The notes: generated by a model from the letters alone, not told the origin. A DNA stretch of 64,000 bases from Paraburkholderia edwinii (GCF_019428685.1 NZ_CP080096.1:3162001-3226000); one strand, 5' to 3'. Shown: positions 44,243-53,432, numbered from the stretch's first letter. Numbers and translations are program-made.

Positions 44243-46849
44243 CTATTGCGATGCGCCGCTCGACGTACCGGAAGACGCCCCAGCCCCGTTCGTGTGCTGA
44301 TTGACCCATTGATCAAGCGACGTCTGCCCGGACGGCGACGTCCCGCCCGGCGCATTCGGAACCGGCGACGCCAAGCCAGGCGACAAGCCGCCCGCGGCCG
44401 CACCATTCGCGGATGCGGCGCCCTGCGCCCCTTGCGCGCCATTCGCCGCGGCAGGCGGCGACAGCAACGGCGGCACCGACGCGCCGTGCGGTGCGACGAT
44501 CTGCGGCGGCTCGACATCGCGCGGCTCAGCCGATGACGCGGCCGGCGCCGTTGCATTGGGCACAGCAGGCACGGCAGGCGCGGACGGCGCAGCAGACGTG
44601 CTCACCGCAGGCGCCCGTCGCGGCGCACGCGGCTTCTCCTTCTGCGGCGCGGCCTTGTTGTCCGCCCCGAACAGATGCCCCCACCACGTACCAATCGTCG
44701 TACGTAGCGAATCGAACAGGCCCGTCTGTTTCTCTTCGACAAACTTCGCTCGCGGATCGACGAGCCGCGAACGCAGCGCACGCTGGAAAAAGTCGCCCAC
44801 AATCGGCAGCGCGCTATGCGCGCCCTGCCCCCAGTAATCGCTGCGCAGCGTCACGCGGCTATCGTTGAAGCCAACCCACGCGCCCGCCACCAGTTGCGGA
44901 TGCATGAGGATGAACCAGCCGTCCGCGTCGTCCTGCGTCGTGCCCGTTTTGCCCGCAACGTCGCCGCGAATGCCGAAGCGCGTGCGGATCGCGGTGCCCG
45001 TGCCCTTATCGACGACGTCGCGCATCACATCGAGCAGCGTCTGCGCGGCTTCCGGCGGCAGCGTCTGCTCGGGCCGCGCGGGACGGAATTGCGCGAGCAA
45101 ATTGCCGTCGCGATCTTCGATCTGCGTGACAAACATCGGCGGAATATAGGCGCCGCGATCGGCGATCGTGCTGTACGCCGAGACCATTTCCTTGAGCGTG
45201 ACCGGGCTCGTGCCGAGCGCAAGCGACGGCACCGCGTCGAGCCGGCTGTCGCGCACGCCCATCGAATAGGCGAGCCGCGCGACCTTCGACGGCCCCACTT
45301 CTTCCATCAGCTGCGCGGTGATGCGGTTCTTCGAATAGGCGAGCGCGTCGCGCAGCGTGACGGGCCGGCCGCTTGGCGGCGTATCGTCAGTCGGTTTCCA
45401 GATTTCGCCGCCCGCGAGCGTGATTTCGACCGGCTGATCGACAAACGTGTCGTCGGGCTTCGCGCCGTTTTCGAATGCCGCCCCGTACACGAACGGCTTG
45501 AAGGTCGAGCCCGGCTGGCGCCGTGCCTGCTGCACGTGATCGTACTGATCGTCGCTGAAATCGCGGCTGCCCACATAGGCCTTGATCTCGCCGTCGCGCG
45601 GATCGATTGCGATAAACGCGGCCTGCACGCGCGTCTTGTCGTCGCACAGCGACTGCATCAGATGATGGTCCGATTCGACCTGTTTGAGCGCGGCGTCGTC
45701 GGCGAGACCCGACTGCTTTGCCGCGCGATATTCGGGCGTCTCGCGCACGAACGCTGTGAACACGTCCTTGTGTGCCGAACACGCGTTACGCGTGCCCCAC
45801 ACCGAATTCGCCACCGTCTGCAGCTGGTTGCCTTGCCAGACCAGCGCCTGGGTCGCCATCGTCTGCAGGCGCGAATCGAGCGTCGTGCGCACGATCAGGC
45901 CGTCGGAGTAGATGTTGTAGTCGTTCGCATCGGCCCATGCGATCAGCCACTTGCGCAACTGCTGCGCGAAATGCGGCGCCGGACCCGGCGGCTCGGTCTG
46001 GCGCTCGAAATCGACGCCGAGCGGCCGGCGCTGCAGCGTCTGATAGGCGGCGGGCGTGAGCCGCTGGTACTTCACCATCTGTGCGAGCACGATATTGCGG
46101 CGCTGCAACGCGCGCTCGGGATTGATAACGGGGTTGTAGTAGCTGTTGCCCTTCAGCATGCCGATCAGCGTCGCGCTCTCGATCACCGTCAGGTCATGCG
46201 CCGATTTGTCGAAATAGGTGCGCGCGGCCATTTCGATTCCGTACGCGTTGTACAGGAACGGCACCGTGTTCAGATAGGTTTCGAGAATCTCGCTCTTTGT
46301 ATAAACCGCTTCGATCTTGAAAGCGGTGATCGCTTCCTTGATCTTGCGCGTGAGCGTCGGCGCGCGGCCGATTTCGTCGGGGTACAGATTGCGCGCGAGT
46401 TGCTGCGTGATGGTCGAGCCGCCCTGGCGGTCGCCCGAGAACGTATGCAGCGCCGCCGACGCGGTGCGCTTGAAATCGATGCCGTGATGCTCGTAGAAGC
46501 GATGGTCTTCGGTCGAGATCAGCGCGTCGATCACGTGCGGCGACACATCCTGCAGCTTCACCCATTCGCGGTTCGACGGCTTGAAGGTGGCGAGCAGCTT
46601 GCCGTCCGCGGACAGCACCTGGGCCGGCTGCTCGACCTTCGCCTTGCGGATGTCGCCGATGCCGGGCGTAAATGGAATCAGGATCAGCACGTACAGCAGC
46701 ATCAGCGCCGGCACCGCGGCGACGGTCAGCGCAATACCGCGCCGTGTCGGATGGCGCACGCGGTCGAGCGCGCGAAGCGCGTAGGGCTTGAGGAAGTCGA
46801 GCGTCGTCGCGCAGAGACTACGGACGAACGGCGCGATGGGTCGTTTCAC
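44243..46849 (-). CDS. bifunctional penicillin-binding protein, class A (PBP1A type)
   Basis: An 868-residue peptidoglycan synthase of the inner membrane. One N-terminal helix (about 39-60) anchors it. The GT51 glycosyltransferase has Glu114 in STEDHRFYEHHGID and the GGSTITQQLARNLYP motif. The transpeptidase has SxxK with Ser448/Lys451 (QPGSTFKPF), SKN at Ser506 and KTG at Lys634. From about residue 745 an Ala/Pro/Gly-rich tail of about 120 residues follows, absent from E. coli PBP1A. The start is GTG 46849 without a strong ribosome site. Probably monocistronic. Confidence 0.95.
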   Translation of the reverse strand: MKRPIAPFVRSLCATTLDFLKPYALRALDRVRHPTRRGIALTVAAVPALMLLYVLILIPFTPGIGDIRKAKVEQPAQVLSADGKLLATFKPSNREWVKLQDVSPHVIDALISTEDHRFYEHHGIDFKRTASAALHTFSGDRQGGSTITQQLARNLYPDEIGRAPTLTRKIKEAITAFKIEAVYTKSEILETYLNTVPFLYNAYGIEMAARTYFDKSAHDLTVIESATLIGMLKGNSYYNPVINPERALQRRNIVLAQMVKYQRLTPAAYQTLQRRPLGVDFERQTEPPGPAPHFAQQLRKWLIAWADANDYNIYSDGLIVRTTLDSRLQTMATQALVWQGNQLQTVANSVWGTRNACSAHKDVFTAFVRETPEYRAAKQSGLADDAALKQVESDHHLMQSLCDDKTRVQAAFIAIDPRDGEIKAYVGSRDFSDDQYDHVQQARRQPGSTFKPFVYGAAFENGAKPDDTFVDQPVEITLAGGEIWKPTDDTPPSGRPVTLRDALAYSKNRITAQLMEEVGPSKVARLAYSMGVRDSRLDAVPSLALGTSPVTLKEMVSAYSTIADRGAYIPPMFVTQIEDRDGNLLAQFRPARPEQTLPPEAAQTLLDVMRDVVDKGTGTAIRTRFGIRGDVAGKTGTTQDDADGWFILMHPQLVAGAWVGFNDSRVTLRSDYWGQGAHSALPIVGDFFQRALRSRLVDPRAKFVEEKQTGLFDSLRTTIGTWWGHLFGADNKAAPQKEKPRAPRRAPAVSTSAAPSAPAVPAVPNATAPAASSAEPRDVEPPQIVAPHGASVPPLLSPPAAANGAQGAQGAASANGAAAGGLSPGLASPVPNAPGGTSPSGQTSLDQWVNQHTNGAGASSGTSSGASQ

Positions 46850-46984
46850 GCAGGCTTACCGTCGGCAGAAAAGGCTGCATCGTACCAAACCAGCGCGCAT
46901 ACTCCGGCGTTTTTGCGTTGAAACGACGGTTGTGGCGCCTGCGGGAAGAGGGACACGATAGGGTCCGGTCGGCCCAAAACGAAA

Positions 46985-47006
46985 ACAGCCGCCCGAAGGC
47001 GGCTGT
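46985..47006 (-). terminator. intrinsic terminator of the symporter operon (UUCG tetraloop)
   Basis: A nine-base-pair perfect stem (46985-46993 with 46998-47006). On the minus strand the loop is TTCG closed by C-G, an extra-stable tetraloop, and TTTTCGTTTT follows. It lies 38 bases after the symporter stop codon. Confidence 0.9.
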
Positions 47007-47043
47007 AATTCAACATGCTGAGTTGCTTATCGTTAGCTCACGC

Positions 47044-48531
47044 TTACGCGTTCGCGCGCACCGCCGCGCGTTTCGGCGTCACCACCGACACTGCGAACGT
47101 CACGACGATATTCGCCGCGAGCGCGATCAGGCCGATGTAGAGCGGCCAGCTCGAATCGCCGATATGCAGCGTGAACACCGGCTTCAGACCCTGCACGATC
47201 GCGAGACCCGTGCCGAGCACGATGCCGACCAGCCAGCCGAAGAACAGACCGGCCGTATTGAGGCGGCGCGTGTACAGCGTGAACACGATGGCCGGGAAGA
47301 TCTGCAGAATCCATACGCCGCCGAGCAGTTGCAGGTCGATGGCGTATTGCGTCGGCAGGAACACGATAAACAGCAGCGCGCCGAACTTCACGACGAGCGA
47401 CACGAATTTCGCCGTCGACGCTTCCTGCGCCGGTCCCATGCTCGGCGAAACGAGCGGACGCCACAGATTGCGCGTGAACAGGTTCGCGGCGCCGATCGAC
47501 ATGATGGCGGCCGGCACGAGCGCGCTGATCGCGATCGCGGCCGCGGCAAAGCCGACGAACCACGACGGGAACAGCGTGCCGAACAGCGTCGGCACGACGT
47601 CGGAAGCCGACTTCACGTGGATGCCGGCAGCGATCGCCATATAGCCGAGCAGCGCGATCAGGCCGAGCAGCAGCGTATACGCGGGCAGGAAGATCGCGTT
47701 CTTGCGCACGGTCTGCGCCGATGACGACGACAGCACCGCCGTCATCGTATGCGGATACATGAACGCGGCGAGCGCCGAGCCCAGTGCCAGCGAGGCATAC
47801 GCGGTGAACTGCGTCGGCTTCAGGATGATGCCGGTCGCGCCGCCCTTCGCCTTGAAGTACGTATCGGCCGCGTCGAACACCTGGCCGTAGCCGCCAAGCT
47901 TCTGCGGAATCAGCCAGACCGCCGCGATCACGACGATGTAGATCATGATGTCCTTGACGAAGGCGATCATCGCCGGCGCGCGCAGGCCGCTCGTGTACGT
48001 ATAGAGCGCGAGGATCACGAACGCGATGACGAGCGGCAGTTCGCCGGAGACGCCGAGGCCCTTGATCACCACCTGCATGCCGACTAGCTGCAGCGCGATA
48101 TACGGCATCGTCGCGACGATGCCGGTCAGCGCGACTGCCGCCGGGAACCACTTGCCGCCGTATTCGCCGTGCACGTAGTCGGCGGCCGTGATGTGGTTTT
48201 TCGCATGCGCGATTTTCCACAGCTTCGGCATCACCGCGAACACGAACGGATAGACGATGATGGTGTATGGCAGCGCAAAGAAGCCGTACGCGCCGACCGA
48301 GTAAACGAGCGCGGGCACCGCGATCACCGTGTAGGCGGTGTAGAAATCGCCGCCGACGAGGAACCACGAAATGACCGTGCCGAACTGGCGGCCGCCGAGG
48401 CCCCACTCGTGCAGTTGCGTGAGGTCGCCGCGCTTCCAGCGCGCAGCAAGGAAGCCCACTACCGTCACGAGCACGAAGAAGGCGATGAAGACGGTCATCG
48501 CAACCGGGTTGACGGGGTTCAGGTCGCTCAT
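47044..48531 (-). CDS. mctP: sodium:solute symporter, monocarboxylate (MctP/ActP-like) type
   Basis: A 495-residue SSS-family permease, about 13 helices predicted. Landmarks are EWGLGGRQFGTVISWFLVGGDFYTAYT in the first core helix, AADYVHGEYGG, and the sodium-site segment ALVPAAIMSIGAANLFTRN. The MctP branch imports acetate, propionate, lactate, pyruvate or alanine. ATG 48531 overlaps the stop codon of the DUF3311 gene (ATGA) and follows GAGGT, so the pair is translationally coupled, as is typical of MctP loci in Burkholderiaceae. Terminated by the hairpin at 46985. Confidence 0.9.
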   Translation of the reverse strand: MSDLNPVNPVAMTVFIAFFVLVTVVGFLAARWKRGDLTQLHEWGLGGRQFGTVISWFLVGGDFYTAYTVIAVPALVYSVGAYGFFALPYTIIVYPFVFAVMPKLWKIAHAKNHITAADYVHGEYGGKWFPAAVALTGIVATMPYIALQLVGMQVVIKGLGVSGELPLVIAFVILALYTYTSGLRAPAMIAFVKDIMIYIVVIAAVWLIPQKLGGYGQVFDAADTYFKAKGGATGIILKPTQFTAYASLALGSALAAFMYPHTMTAVLSSSSAQTVRKNAIFLPAYTLLLGLIALLGYMAIAAGIHVKSASDVVPTLFGTLFPSWFVGFAAAAIAISALVPAAIMSIGAANLFTRNLWRPLVSPSMGPAQEASTAKFVSLVVKFGALLFIVFLPTQYAIDLQLLGGVWILQIFPAIVFTLYTRRLNTAGLFFGWLVGIVLGTGLAIVQGLKPVFTLHIGDSSWPLYIGLIALAANIVVTFAVSVVTPKRAAVRANA

Positions 48532-48725
48532 CGGATACCTCGGTAGACGACGTAGATCAGCAGCGACGTGAGCGGAACCCACAGGAACTGATACCAGTAG
48601 AAGAACGGAAAGCCGGCGAAAGATGGGCGCGTGTCGTTATAGAAAGGCAACCACAACAGCGCGATATAGGGGATCAGCAATATGAGCCAGAGCCATGAAC
48701 GGCCGGCCTGATCTGATTGTTCCAC
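48528..48725 (-). CDS. DUF3311 small membrane partner of the symporter
   Basis: A 65-residue protein with two hydrophobic helices (WLWLILLIPYIALLWLPFY and WYQFLWVPLTSLLIYVVY). It is the DUF3311 family, nearly always encoded directly before SSS symporters of this type. It overlaps the symporter start by four bases. It is probably an assembly or stability subunit; this is inferred from context, not demonstrated here. Confidence 0.92.
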   Translation of the reverse strand: MEQSDQAGRSWLWLILLIPYIALLWLPFYNDTRPSFAGFPFFYWYQFLWVPLTSLLIYVVYRGIR

Positions 48726-48964
48726 GATTGTCCCTCTTGATTTGTATAGGAAAAACGAATATTCCCCGCGTCGGCGGCAAGGTCTGGGCCTCGCCGTACG
48801 GTCATCCCCCGCGCAAAGGTACGCGCATTATCCAGGAATTTGTTCGTCAATGCCTACTTTAGAAAAGGGACGGTTTAGTGCAGTGCGTCATTGTTCGGGG
48901 CGACCCGCGGCGTGATTTGCGGGCCCGCGCCCTTAGCTACAACTTCAGTGCTACTACTTCAGCA

Positions 48965-49477
48965 CTACGTCTTATCTCCGACCATTTTGCTGCCGGCCGC
49001 CTCCAGCTTCTGTTCGAGCGCCTCCATTCTTGCCGCGAGCTTTTTGCCGAGTGCGCCGAGGTCGGCGCCGCTCTTGCGCAACTCCGGAAACAGGCTCTTC
49101 TCCTCTTCCTCGACGTGATGGCGGACCATCTCCGTCAGGACCTTGAACGTCGCGTCGAAGCCGCGCTGACCCGGCTTTAGCGTATCGAAGCGCGCGATTA
49201 GTGTTTTCACGAGGAAGTGCTCGACATACGCCTCGTCGACATCGATCACGTCGCGGCCGCCTAGCGCCTCGTGCGCGGCGGGATAGAGAATTTCTTCTTC
49301 GACGATCGCGTGGACGCTCAGCTTCTCGCACGCGCGCTGCGCGAGCGTGCCCTTCGCGTCGCGGTCGTCGTCGGCGGCGCGCTCGAACGCGTCGAATAGC
49401 TTGTCGACCGCGCGGTGGTCTTCTATCAGCAGCGCGATCGCGTCGGTGGTCGCTTTATCGGGGGTGGCGGTGCTCAT
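48965..49477 (-). CDS. hemerythrin HHE-domain protein
   Basis: A 170-residue four-helix bundle. Iron-ligand motifs are LLIEDHRAVDKLF (His in helix 1), HAIVEEEILYP, VEHFLVKTL and HHVEEEEKSLFPELR, the paired HxxxE arrangement of a di-iron centre. Likely roles are oxygen or nitric oxide sensing or oxidative-stress protection. ATG 49477 is preceded by AGGAGCC; a longer in-frame start is rejected. The last 30 residues form a charged coiled helix. Confidence 0.9.
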   Translation of the reverse strand: MSTATPDKATTDAIALLIEDHRAVDKLFDAFERAADDDRDAKGTLAQRACEKLSVHAIVEEEILYPAAHEALGGRDVIDVDEAYVEHFLVKTLIARFDTLKPGQRGFDATFKVLTEMVRHHVEEEEKSLFPELRKSGADLGALGKKLAARMEALEQKLEAAGSKMVGDKT

Positions 49478-49709
49478 CGTGGCTCCTGTGGGGTCGGTGT
49501 CGGGCATACCCGAGGGCGCTGCCCGAGGTTTCGTGAGTGCGCTCAATAGCGCGTTCGCGGCGCGTTCGAAGCCGCTCGCGTAACGAATGCGCAAGTGATG
49601 TTCCACGGGAGCGGGACGCGCGAGATGCGCAAGGCGCACAGGAATAAAGCCTGCTGCGGCGATTACACGGCTACGGCGACGAAACGGCTAACGCATGAGG
49701 GAGGGCATC

Positions 49710-50699
49710 GTGACCCCGCGCGGTGGGAACTTGCATATCGGCATATCGGGCTGGCGATACGAAGGATGGCGCGGCACGTTCTACCCAAAAGGTTTGCGCC
49801 AGGCGGACGAATTGCAGTTCGCGTCGCGCGCGGTACAGACTATTGAAATCAACGGCACACACTACAGCCTGCAATCACTCAACAGTTACCGGAAGTGGTA
49901 CGACGAAACACCGGACGGTTTCGTGTTCAGCGTGAAGGGCGCGCGCTACCTCACCCACATGCTGCGTTTTCGCGACGAAGCCGCGCACGCAGGCCTCGCG
50001 AACTTTTTCGCGCAGGGGCTGCTTGCGCTCAACGACAAGTTCGGGCCGATTCTGTGGCAATTTCCGCCGTCGTTCCGATTTGATGCGGAGCGCCTCGAGC
50101 GCTTTCTGACGATGCTGCCGCGCGATACGGAAGGCGCACTCGAGATCGCCCGCCGGCACGATAAGCGTGTCCGCGAGCCCTATCTCGCCATCGACCGGCC
50201 GCGGCGCCTGCGGCATGCAATCGAAATCCGCCATCCGAGCTTTCTCGACCCCGCGTTCGTGGCGCTGCTGCGCAAGCACGGTGTGGCGCTCGTCGTTTCC
50301 GATTCGACCGAAGACTGGCCGCACGTCGACGACCTGACCGCCGACTTCGTCTACGTGCGGCTGCATGGCACGAGTGCACGCTATTCGGGCTCGTACGACG
50401 ACGCCGCGCTCGATACGTGGGCGCTGCGGATCGCTGCATGGGTGCACGGCGACCAGCCGACTGACGCAAAACTGATCGCCCCTGACAAACCGCCGCGCAA
50501 ACGCTCAGCGCGCGACGTGTTCTGCTACTTCGACAACGATACGAAAACGGAAGCGCCGTTCGATGCACAGCGGCTGATGGGGCGACTCGCGGTCGAACCT
50601 CAAGTACGACGTGTGCCGCCCCGCAACGAGGCGGCCGCCGATGGCCGCAAACAGAGCGGGCAAGGCAGGCAAGGGCAGGTCAAGCACCCCATCCCTTAG
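49710..50699 (+). CDS. DUF72 family TIM-barrel protein (copy 2)
   Basis: A protein of about 329 residues. IGISGWRYEGWRGTFYPKGL and TIEINGTHYSLQS are the DUF72 first and second strand blocks, and AIEIRHPSFLDPAFVALLRK the C-terminal barrel part. The start is taken as GTG 49710, which lies just after GAGGGAGGG, rather than ATG 49695, which lies within that ribosome site. Compared with copy 1 (43180) it has the more canonical WRYxxWxGxFYP motif. The 3' end overlaps the convergent LysR gene by 20 bases. The C-terminal 35 residues are basic and disordered. Confidence 0.88.
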   Translation: MTPRGGNLHIGISGWRYEGWRGTFYPKGLRQADELQFASRAVQTIEINGTHYSLQSLNSYRKWYDETPDGFVFSVKGARYLTHMLRFRDEAAHAGLANFFAQGLLALNDKFGPILWQFPPSFRFDAERLERFLTMLPRDTEGALEIARRHDKRVREPYLAIDRPRRLRHAIEIRHPSFLDPAFVALLRKHGVALVVSDSTEDWPHVDDLTADFVYVRLHGTSARYSGSYDDAALDTWALRIAAWVHGDQPTDAKLIAPDKPPRKRSARDVFCYFDNDTKTEAPFDAQRLMGRLAVEPQVRRVPPRNEAAADGRKQSGQGRQGQVKHPIP

Positions 50700-51570
50700 C
50701 GAACCGTTCACGCAAATACTGCGTGAACGCACGTATCGTCACCGAGCTTTGCTGGTGCTGCGGATACACGGCGTAAAGCGTGATCGGCCGCGACGCAAAC
50801 GCTTCGAGCAGCGGCACGAGCCGCCCGCTCTCAAGCGCGCCCGCGACGATGAATTCCGGCAGCAGCGCGACGCCGATGCCAGCAATCGCCGCATCGCGAA
50901 TTACCTCGCCATTGTTCGCGCGCAACGGTCCGTGCACTTCGATATGCCGCACCATGCCGTCGATTTCGAACGGCCAGCCGGTACGCGCCTCTTCGCCGTA
51001 TAGCAGGCACGGATGGCGCGCGAGCTCGGCGGGCGTCATGGGCGCGCGCCGCGTGTTGCGGTACAGCGGACTGCAGCACGCGATCATGCGAAATTCGGCG
51101 AGTTTTTGCGCGATCAGCGTCGAATCCGCGAGCGTGCCGATGCGCAGCGCCATGTCGTAGCCCTCGCCAACCACATCGACGACGCGGTCGCTCAGTTCCA
51201 TATCGATCCGCACCTCGGGGTTCGAGCTCAGAAACGCGCCGACGAGCGGCGACAGATGGACCATGCCGAACGACAGCGGCGCGCTGACGCGCAACAGGCC
51301 GCGCGGATAGGCGCGCTGCGACGACATCGCCAGCTCGGCGTCGGCCACGTCCGCGAGGATCCGCGTGGCGCGCTCGTAGAACTCGTAGCCGAGATCGGTC
51401 ACCGCGAGCTTGCGCGTATTGCGCACGAGCAGGCGCACGCCGAGGCTCGCCTCGAGCGCCATCACGCGGCGGCTGACGAACTGCTTCGACAGCTGCAAGC
51501 GGTCCGCCGCAGCCGTGAAATTCCGCGCGTCGACGGTCGCGACAAAGATTCTCAGGTCATCGAGCTGCAT
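50680..51570 (-). CDS. LysR-family transcriptional regulator
   Basis: A 296-residue LTTR. The N-terminal winged helix-turn-helix spans residues 1-60 (LRIFVATVDARNFTAAADRLQLSKQFVSRRVMALEASLG), and the periplasmic-binding-like effector domain 88-290. It is divergent from the pirin gene with 168 bases between, so it very likely controls the pirin-DoxX pair. ATG 51570 is set by the family N-terminus (MQLDDLRIF); a GAAGGAAG lies about 10 bases ahead. The effector is unknown. Confidence 0.93.
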   Translation of the reverse strand: MQLDDLRIFVATVDARNFTAAADRLQLSKQFVSRRVMALEASLGVRLLVRNTRKLAVTDLGYEFYERATRILADVADAELAMSSQRAYPRGLLRVSAPLSFGMVHLSPLVGAFLSSNPEVRIDMELSDRVVDVVGEGYDMALRIGTLADSTLIAQKLAEFRMIACCSPLYRNTRRAPMTPAELARHPCLLYGEEARTGWPFEIDGMVRHIEVHGPLRANNGEVIRDAAIAGIGVALLPEFIVAGALESGRLVPLLEAFASRPITLYAVYPQHQQSSVTIRAFTQYLRERFAKGWGA

Positions 51571-51738
51571 GGGCGGGGCTTCCTTCGGCGCCGGGTTCGG
51601 TTGCCGCAATTGTCAACACTAACAGGACAGTCAATCCCGTTTCAGCGCGATTATAGCCTTCTGAATTGACCTAAACTTCGTTTCAACGCGTGAGGTTTGA
51701 CGCTCCCGTCGAAACCGACACCTTTTTCGGAGATCGCC

Positions 51739-52464
51739 ATGATTGAAATCAGACACGCCAACGAACGCGGCCACGCCAATCACGGGTGGCTCGACTCGCA
51801 CCATACGTTCTCGTTCGCGAATTACTACGACCCGAAGCAGGTCGGTTTCTCCGATCTGCTCGTGATCAACGACGACCGCGTCGCGCCGGGCCGCGGCTTC
51901 GGCAAGCATCCGCACCGCGACATGGAGATCTTTTCGTACGTGCTCGAAGGCGCGCTCGAACACAAGGACTCGATGGGCACGGGCTCAGTGATCGTCCCCG
52001 GCGATATCCAGCTGATGAGCGCCGGCACCGGTGTCGCGCACAGCGAGTTCAACCATTCGGCGAAGGAGCCCGTGCACTTCCTGCAGATCTGGATCGCGCC
52101 GTCGGTGAAGAACGCGACGCCGCGCTACCAGCAACAGCATTTCGGCGCCGAACAGAAACGCGGCACGCTGCGCCTCGTGATTTCGCCGGAAGGCACCGAC
52201 GGCTCGCTGGAAGTGCGCCAGGACGTACGCGTCTATGCGGGCCTCTTCGATGGAGCGGAAACGGCAGACGTCGAACTCGCGGCGGACCGCTACGCGTATG
52301 TGCATGTCGCTCGCGGCGCAGTCACCGTGAACGGCGTGCGTCTTACCGAAGGCGACGGCGCGCGCATTCGCAATGAACGCAAGCTCGCCTTCAGCGCCGG
52401 CGAGGACGCGGAAGTGCTCGTGTTCGACCTGCGCAACAACGAAGTATCGGAACTGTGGTCGTGA
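51739..52464 (+). CDS. pirin-family bicupin (YhhW-type quercetinase homologue)
   Basis: A 241-residue bicupin. The N-terminal cupin carries the iron-binding set: His and His in GFGKHPHRDMEI, His in GVAHSEFNH and the following Glu. The remaining segments GSVIVPGDIQLMSAGTGV and VHFLQIWIAP are classic pirin. E. coli YhhW has quercetin 2,3-dioxygenase activity; here the physiological substrate is unknown. ATG 51739 follows CGGAGATCGCC. Co-transcribed with doxX (58-base gap) under a divergent LysR regulator. Confidence 0.94.
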   Translation: MIEIRHANERGHANHGWLDSHHTFSFANYYDPKQVGFSDLLVINDDRVAPGRGFGKHPHRDMEIFSYVLEGALEHKDSMGTGSVIVPGDIQLMSAGTGVAHSEFNHSAKEPVHFLQIWIAPSVKNATPRYQQQHFGAEQKRGTLRLVISPEGTDGSLEVRQDVRVYAGLFDGAETADVELAADRYAYVHVARGAVTVNGVRLTEGDGARIRNERKLAFSAGEDAEVLVFDLRNNEVSELWS

Positions 52465-52522
52465 GCGTACGCGCCGCGATCTTCGACAACATTGACCACG
52501 CTATATAAGAGAGGAAAAAACC

Positions 52523-52933
52523 ATGAACGATCTGATCGACCAACGGCGCGACGCGATTCTGCTCGTCGCCCGCGTGCTGCTGATGGTGCTGTTCGTCATC
52601 TTCGGCTGGAGCAAGCTGACCGGCTTTTCCGCCGCCGAAGCGTATATGGCGACGACCGGTGCGCCGGCTCCGTCGGTGGCCGCGGCGATCGCCGTCGTGA
52701 TGGAACTCGGCGTGGGCGTGCTGCTCGCCGTCGGACTTTTGACGCGGCCGCTTACGTTGCTGCTCGCGCTCTATACGCTCGGCACCGCGCTGATCGGCCA
52801 TCACTTCTGGACGCAGACCGGCATGGAGCAGTACGCGAATATGGTCAACTTCTACAAGAACATCAGCATTATCGGCGGACTGTTGTTGCTGGCCGTGACG
52901 GGACCGGGGAAGTATTCGTTCGACCGGCGCTAG
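52523..52933 (+). CDS. DoxX-family membrane protein
   Basis: A 136-residue protein with four transmembrane helices. LLMVLFVIFGWSKLTGF is the first DoxX helix block, and GIAVVMELGVG-like and ALYTLGTALIGHHFW segments follow (the second written from VAAAIAVVMELGVGVLLAVG). The family is linked to quinone-redox and oxidative-stress functions. GAGGAAAAAACC precedes ATG 52523. It is the last gene of the pirin operon, with two intrinsic terminators downstream. Confidence 0.93.
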   Translation: MNDLIDQRRDAILLVARVLLMVLFVIFGWSKLTGFSAAEAYMATTGAPAPSVAAAIAVVMELGVGVLLAVGLLTRPLTLLLALYTLGTALIGHHFWTQTGMEQYANMVNFYKNISIIGGLLLLAVTGPGKYSFDRR

Positions 52934-52942
52934 AGGTAAGAC

Positions 52943-52969
52943 GCGGCGTGCGGCGCACGCCGCCGCTTT
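52943..52969 (+). terminator. first terminator after doxX
   Basis: A nine-base-pair stem (52943-52951 with 52955-52963), loop GGC, followed by CGCTTTT. It lies 10 bases after the doxX stop codon. Confidence 0.75.
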
Positions 52970-52985
52970 TCGTTGAACGAAGTTC

Positions 52986-53015
52986 GGGCGGCCGGGTTGC
53001 CGCCCTTTTCTTTTT
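52986..53015 (+). terminator. second, stronger terminator after doxX
   Basis: The stem GGGCGGC (52986-52992) pairs with GCCGCCC (52999-53005) around a six-base loop, then TTTTCTTTTT. This is a textbook intrinsic terminator. Confidence 0.9.
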
Positions 53016-53102
53016 GCGCGTCGACGCCGCGCGATTTGTCATGCCGCGCTTTGCGGCCCAAATCCCTGGATGCCTGGATGCCTGGACACCTGAATCCGAA
53101 CG

Positions 53103-53270
53103 CTATTCGGAGAGACAGTAAAACCCGCCCAACCGGTCGATCCAGATGATTTCCTGCGCCTCTTCGAGCCGGCGCCATTCTTCATCGGTCACCATGACCT
53201 CGGCCGCGTCGCCGAGCTCGTAAAATTCTTCGTCTTCTTCGGTGAACTGCTGAACCTTGACCGTTCGCAT
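53103..53270 (-). CDS. 55-residue acidic hypothetical protein (small ORF)
   Basis: The minus-strand frame gives MRTVKVQQFTEEDEEFYELG, then an acidic helix-like region (VTDEEWRRLEEAQEIIW) and a Gly/Tyr end (LGGFYCLSE). GAGGTG lies six bases ahead of the ATG. About a quarter of the residues are Asp or Glu. No family is recognised. It ends beyond the pirin/doxX terminators and is transcribed towards them, with the porin terminator behind it, so it has its own transcription unit. Confidence 0.62.
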   Translation of the reverse strand: MRTVKVQQFTEEDEEFYELGDAAEVMVTDEEWRRLEEAQEIIWIDRLGGFYCLSE

Positions 53271-53392
53271 CGCCGCACCTCGCGCTTGAGAGAGCCGTGC
53301 TCACCACACGCTTCGCATGCGGCTGGCACGATTCCGGACGCGGCCATTCTACCGGCATTGCGCGCCTGCAAAATTAACTCGCGCGCACCATA

Positions 53393-53432
53393 AAAAAGGC
53401 GGGCGCGCCGCCCATAAAGGCAGCGCGCCCGC
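53393..53432 (-). terminator. intrinsic terminator of the second porin
   Basis: The stem GCGGGCGCGC (53399-53408) pairs with GCGCGCCCGC (53423-53432), with a partially paired loop. On the minus strand it is followed by a CC and six T residues. It lies 73 bases after the porin stop codon. Confidence 0.88.

Noticed and set aside
44816..46921. Very long plus-strand open frame opposite the penicillin-binding protein gene
   Set aside because: Antisense shadow with an Arg/Asp/His-rich composition typical of GC-rich DNA; the minus strand encodes an intact PBP.
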